DNA of 52,963 nucleotides, taken from contig NZ_CDSE01000090.1 of NCBI RefSeq assembly GCF_001373415.1, positions 1 through 52,963 of the forward strand, in the 5' to 3' direction. The notes below the pieces were generated by a model. The model had not been told where the DNA came from. It saw only the letters and a list, made by a program, of their open reading frames with translations, and made no database searches. This stretch comes from Paenibacillus dakarensis. GTDB lineage: Bacteria; Bacillota; Bacilli; Paenibacillales; Paenibacillaceae. Below, piece by piece: positions 50,016 through 52,963 of the stretch (position 1 is its first letter; each line of letters starts with the position of its first letter). The translations under genes and the position numbers were made by a program.

Positions 50016-51292
50016 AAGAGCGAATAAAGACAGCCATTCTGCTTGTATTGGTGCTGGGCAGCCTGGTTCAGAGTTATTTCCTTATCTATCGCCTCCCTGG
50101 CAGCGAGTCTGTTGCGCGAACCGAGAATGCATACATCAAGACAGAGACGATGGGTCCGGATGAGAAGGTGGAAAACCTGATTTATCCGAAGAAAATGATC
50201 ATTCATATGGGCGAGGACAAGCATACGGTATTCTACCCGGACCAGATGTTCTATGATCTTGTCTATAATCGGCTTAAGGGCCGTGAATTTGAGGGCTTTC
50301 AGCGGCGCACGGTGAACAATATGGATTGGTCCAAGCTCCGGTCCAGCAGTAAAGGGATTGAGATGAGCTTTGGTTCCGGCATGCCGGTAACGCTGCTTCA
50401 GAAAGTGATGCAGATCAAGCCCGATTCTCTGTTCGAAGGAGAAAATATTGATAAATTATGGGTGTACAGCATTGATGGAGAGCCTAAGGTACATGCGCTC
50501 TTCTTCAGTACCGAGGGCGGTGTCGTCTATGAGGCTGCCCAGGTTGACCTGACCGTGCAGGATATTCACCAGCTGGTGGATTTTGGACAGGACTGGGTTC
50601 CGTACACCATGCTCGAAGGAACATCGCTGTATATACCGGAGCAACCGCTAAATATGGTAAATGTAGAGCTTGCCATCGATATGTACACGGTGGAGCAGAT
50701 GCAGCGGAGTTTATTCTTCGATCCGAGCATCACAAGGAATATACAGGAGCGGGATGGCTCTGAAATTTATACAGACAGCAAGCGCAGCCTCCAGGTTGAT
50801 GAAAGACAGAACTGGATGAGCTATACAGATCCTGCGGCGCCGCCATCGGGTGAGAGCAGTCCGGGTAAAGATGTGTTGTCAGCCGTTGATTTTGTGAATC
50901 AGCATGGCGGCTGGAACGGCTCTTACCGGGTGAACCAATCGGAAGACAATGAAGGCTTGACGCTGGTAGAGTTTCAGCAGTACCACCGCGGGTACCCGAT
51001 TCTAAATACAGCGGACTTCCATTTTGGAACCATGAAGGTGGAGCTTCAAAATGGAACCGTGACCTCCTATGAGCGTTCCCTGCTGTATGTGAAGTCGGAA
51101 GAGCTGAAGAAGAAGCTTGTGAAGCTGCCTGCCGGAGAGGAGCTGCAGGAGAAGCTGGGCATACTGGCTGGAAACATGAGGGTCGTAGATGTAGAGCCGG
51201 TATATTTACCGATATTAAAAGAGACGGGACTCTGGCTCAAGCCTGCATGGGGCGTTCAGCTCTCGAACGGAAGCATGCAGGTAGTAGATTAA
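50012..51292 (+). CDS. walH: WalK accessory regulator WalH (YycH)
   Basis: A 426-aa membrane-anchored extracytoplasmic protein with a single N-terminal helix (about 6-26). In B. subtilis YycH and YycI bind WalK in the membrane and restrain it. The sequence has YycH-type segments (HMGEDKHTVFYPDQMFYDL, core DKHTVFYPDQMFYD; SLYIPEQPL). The ATGA overlap with walK supports the assignment. Confidence 0.93.
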   Translation: MKERIKTAILLVLVLGSLVQSYFLIYRLPGSESVARTENAYIKTETMGPDEKVENLIYPKKMIIHMGEDKHTVFYPDQMFYDLVYNRLKGREFEGFQRRTVNNMDWSKLRSSSKGIEMSFGSGMPVTLLQKVMQIKPDSLFEGENIDKLWVYSIDGEPKVHALFFSTEGGVVYEAAQVDLTVQDIHQLVDFGQDWVPYTMLEGTSLYIPEQPLNMVNVELAIDMYTVEQMQRSLFFDPSITRNIQERDGSEIYTDSKRSLQVDERQNWMSYTDPAAPPSGESSPGKDVLSAVDFVNQHGGWNGSYRVNQSEDNEGLTLVEFQQYHRGYPILNTADFHFGTMKVELQNGTVTSYERSLLYVKSEELKKKLVKLPAGEELQEKLGILAGNMRVVDVEPVYLPILKETGLWLKPAWGVQLSNGSMQVVD

Positions 51293-51323
51293 AATTACGA
51301 TGGAAGGTAAAGGAGGGAAGCTT

Positions 51324-52073
51324 ATGGATTGGGGACGGGCTAAAAATGTGTTAATCTACGCGTTCCTGCTTCTGAATCTGGTGCTGGGTTACCAGCTGTG
51401 GATTGATTACAGGGAGCAGGCCGGCTCCAATCCGGGCTTTAATTCTCTGCCTGAAAATACACAGCGAATTATGGAAGAGAACCGTATCCAGGTGTTAAGC
51501 CCGATTCCCTCAGGAACACCTCAGCTGCCGAAGATTGCCTTTTCCTACAGTCTTCCGGAGCAAGGAAAGCCGGTGAAGCTGAACAATTCTGTAGAAACGA
51601 AGCTGATCTACTCGGATCAGAAGGAATTGATCAGCCTGCTGGAGGGACAAATACCGAATATGAAGCAGTATCGTCATGATCCGCCGTCCGATAAGGAGAA
51701 TGCTTTTGTGTTTCGTCCACTGGTTCTTGGAGAGTGGCCGCTGTTCAATGTGGAGCTGGAGCTGTTCCATGAGAGCCAGAGGATTGAATATTTCCGGAGC
51801 CCGGAGCTGCAAATTCAATCCACCAGCGATATGGAGGAACAGAAGGTGCTATCTGCTTCGAAAGCGTTAGGGACACTTATCGAGCGGAATTTCATTCCGC
51901 CAAAATCGGCAGTCAAGGATATACAGCTTGGTTATTACGGACAGATGTTTAATACGGATGTTGAATTTGCAGCTCCGGCATGGCGATTTACGCTGGATAG
52001 TGGAGAGATGATTTACGTCCAGGGGATAAGTGGAGATGTGTTCACAACCAAGACCGAGAAAGCAAAGGAGTAA
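51324..52073 (+). CDS. walI: WalK accessory regulator WalI (YycI)
   Basis: A 249-aa protein starting MDWGRAKNVLIYAFLLLN, the YycI hallmark, with one membrane helix (about 9-28) and an extracytoplasmic domain like that of YycH. It acts with WalH on WalK. ATG at 51324 follows GGAGGG by 6 nt; an in-frame ATG at 51300 lies upstream of that site. Confidence 0.93.
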   Translation: MDWGRAKNVLIYAFLLLNLVLGYQLWIDYREQAGSNPGFNSLPENTQRIMEENRIQVLSPIPSGTPQLPKIAFSYSLPEQGKPVKLNNSVETKLIYSDQKELISLLEGQIPNMKQYRHDPPSDKENAFVFRPLVLGEWPLFNVELELFHESQRIEYFRSPELQIQSTSDMEEQKVLSASKALGTLIERNFIPPKSAVKDIQLGYYGQMFNTDVEFAAPAWRFTLDSGEMIYVQGISGDVFTTKTEKAKE

Positions 52074-52080
52074 CAGACTT

Positions 52081-52884
52081 ATGGGGATATCATTTTCCGT
52101 GCTGTCGAGCGGCTCAACGGGCAACGCCACGATTGTTCGGAATGAGGATACGACACTGATGATTGATGCCGGGCTGAGTGCACGGCGAATTGATGAGCTT
52201 CTGAAGGAGCGGGATATGTCCGGAGAGGAGATTGACGGGATTCTCGTTACCCATGAGCATTCAGACCATATTAAAGGACTCGGTGCCGTCGCTCGTAAAT
52301 ATAATCTTCCCATTTATGCGAATGAGAAGACCTGGGAAGCCATCAACCGTTCAGTCGGCAAGATTGCAGAGGAAAACCGGATTGTACTGGACAGCCACGA
52401 GGTGAAGGATTTCGGAACGCTGCGAGTGGAGCCTTTTGAGATTTCGCATGACGCTGCGGCGCCGGTAGGCTACTGCTTCTATGATGGAGATGAGAAGCTG
52501 GGCGTAGCTACAGACCTCGGATATGTGAGTGACAAGGTGAAACAAGCAATAGACCGCTCCGATGTACTCGTGCTTGAGGCTAATCATGATATTGAAATGC
52601 TGAGAATGGGACGGTATCCGTGGAATACCAAGCGCCGCATTCTCGGCGATATGGGCCACCTGTCTAATGTATCGGCAGGAGATGCGCTCAGCGAGCTGAT
52701 GACAGGGGATACGAAGCGAGTGTATCTTGCCCACCTCAGCCGGGATCATAATATGATGGATCTAGCCAAAATGACGGTTCGCGATACGATGGAGGACAAC
52801 GGTTGTTTTTTCAAGGATAGTGAATTCAAACTGTGCGATACCTTCTATGACCGTTCCACGCCGTGGGACAAGATTAAGGATTGA
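52081..52884 (+). CDS. walJ: Metallo-beta-lactamase fold hydrolase WalJ (YycJ/VicX)
   Basis: A 267-aa MBL-fold protein with SVLSSGSTGNATIV near the N-terminus, metal motif THEHSDHIKG (about 57-66), ISHDAAAPVGYC and ATDLGYVSD, and AHLSRDHN near the end. YycJ is a proposed 5' exonuclease linked to replication and cell division. ATG at 52081 follows AAAGGAG; it is the last complete gene in the window. In other Firmicutes htrA follows. Confidence 0.95.
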   Translation: MGISFSVLSSGSTGNATIVRNEDTTLMIDAGLSARRIDELLKERDMSGEEIDGILVTHEHSDHIKGLGAVARKYNLPIYANEKTWEAINRSVGKIAEENRIVLDSHEVKDFGTLRVEPFEISHDAAAPVGYCFYDGDEKLGVATDLGYVSDKVKQAIDRSDVLVLEANHDIEMLRMGRYPWNTKRRILGDMGHLSNVSAGDALSELMTGDTKRVYLAHLSRDHNMMDLAKMTVRDTMEDNGCFFKDSEFKLCDTFYDRSTPWDKIKD

Positions 52885-52963
52885 AATACGGCAAATAATA
52901 ATTGGCCTAATGAGCGGATGAACCGGGCCTGGACAGAAGCAAAGAATGGCGGTGCAGGGATAA

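Noticed and set aside
52918..52963. Possible start of the next gene (ATG, frame open to the window end)
   Set aside because: Only 15 codons, no Shine-Dalgarno site, and no match to the expected HtrA N-terminus; cannot be supported.

Overview
This 52,963-base window is the replication-origin region of a spore-forming, low-to-moderate-GC Firmicute. It is very probably a Paenibacillus or close relative, judging from the protein sequences and from a gene order that matches the Bacillus/Paenibacillus origin block: dnaN, dnaA, rpmH, rnpA, yidC/spoIIIJ, jag, mnmE, mnmG, rsmG, noc, parA, parB, yyaC, rpsF-ssb-rpsR, yybS-gdpP-rplI-dnaB, purA, walRKHIJ. The assignment rests on recall of those families, not on a database search. 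Starts are often GTG or TTG behind strong GGAGG-type Shine-Dalgarno sites. I see no insertion sequence, prophage or CRISPR array.

Left end (1-6,230): the start of dnaN and all of dnaA lie on the minus strand. DnaA boxes occur in three clusters: between dnaA and dnaN, next to a DnaA-trio unwinding element; upstream of dnaA; and just upstream of rpmH. The last two clusters, normally one continuous rpmH-dnaA spacer, are separated here by a 3-gene gluconate operon (gnd, gntR, gntK) with a GntR operator matching the B. subtilis one. From about 6,000 onward nearly all genes are on the plus strand, co-oriented with the rightward fork.

Core block (6-20 kb): ribosome and tRNA maturation genes, membrane insertion, nucleoid occlusion and chromosome segregation. 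There are two parS sites, one inside the rsmG terminator and one inside parB. Then come a cysteine-desulfurase-like enzyme, DUF4446, the spore protein YyaC, a putative Se/S-carrier protein, an MscS channel, DUF951 and tRNA-Ser(CGA).

Variable stretch (20-33 kb): behind the tRNA lie a small lipoprotein, a well-formed candidate structured RNA of about 220 nt with its own promoter and terminator, and YjzC. The rpsF-ssb-rpsR operon follows. Next come an SRAP-family protein with a probable LexA box that has lost two expected catalytic residues, a five-gene oligopeptide ABC transporter operon, a DacF-like protein whose catalytic serine is Asn, an LCP ligase behind a structured leader, and a CBS-domain protein.

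Right part (33-53 kb): the mazG-like, yybS, gdpP, rplI, dnaB operon joins c-di-AMP turnover to replication and ribosome genes. purA follows behind a palindrome that looks like both a terminator and a pair of PurR boxes. A heme-stress system (hssR-hssS-hrtB-hrtA, all one direction, with a candidate HssR direct repeat) lies on the minus strand. A LysM/G5/M23 cell-wall hydrolase and the complete walRKHIJ cell-wall stress operon close the window.
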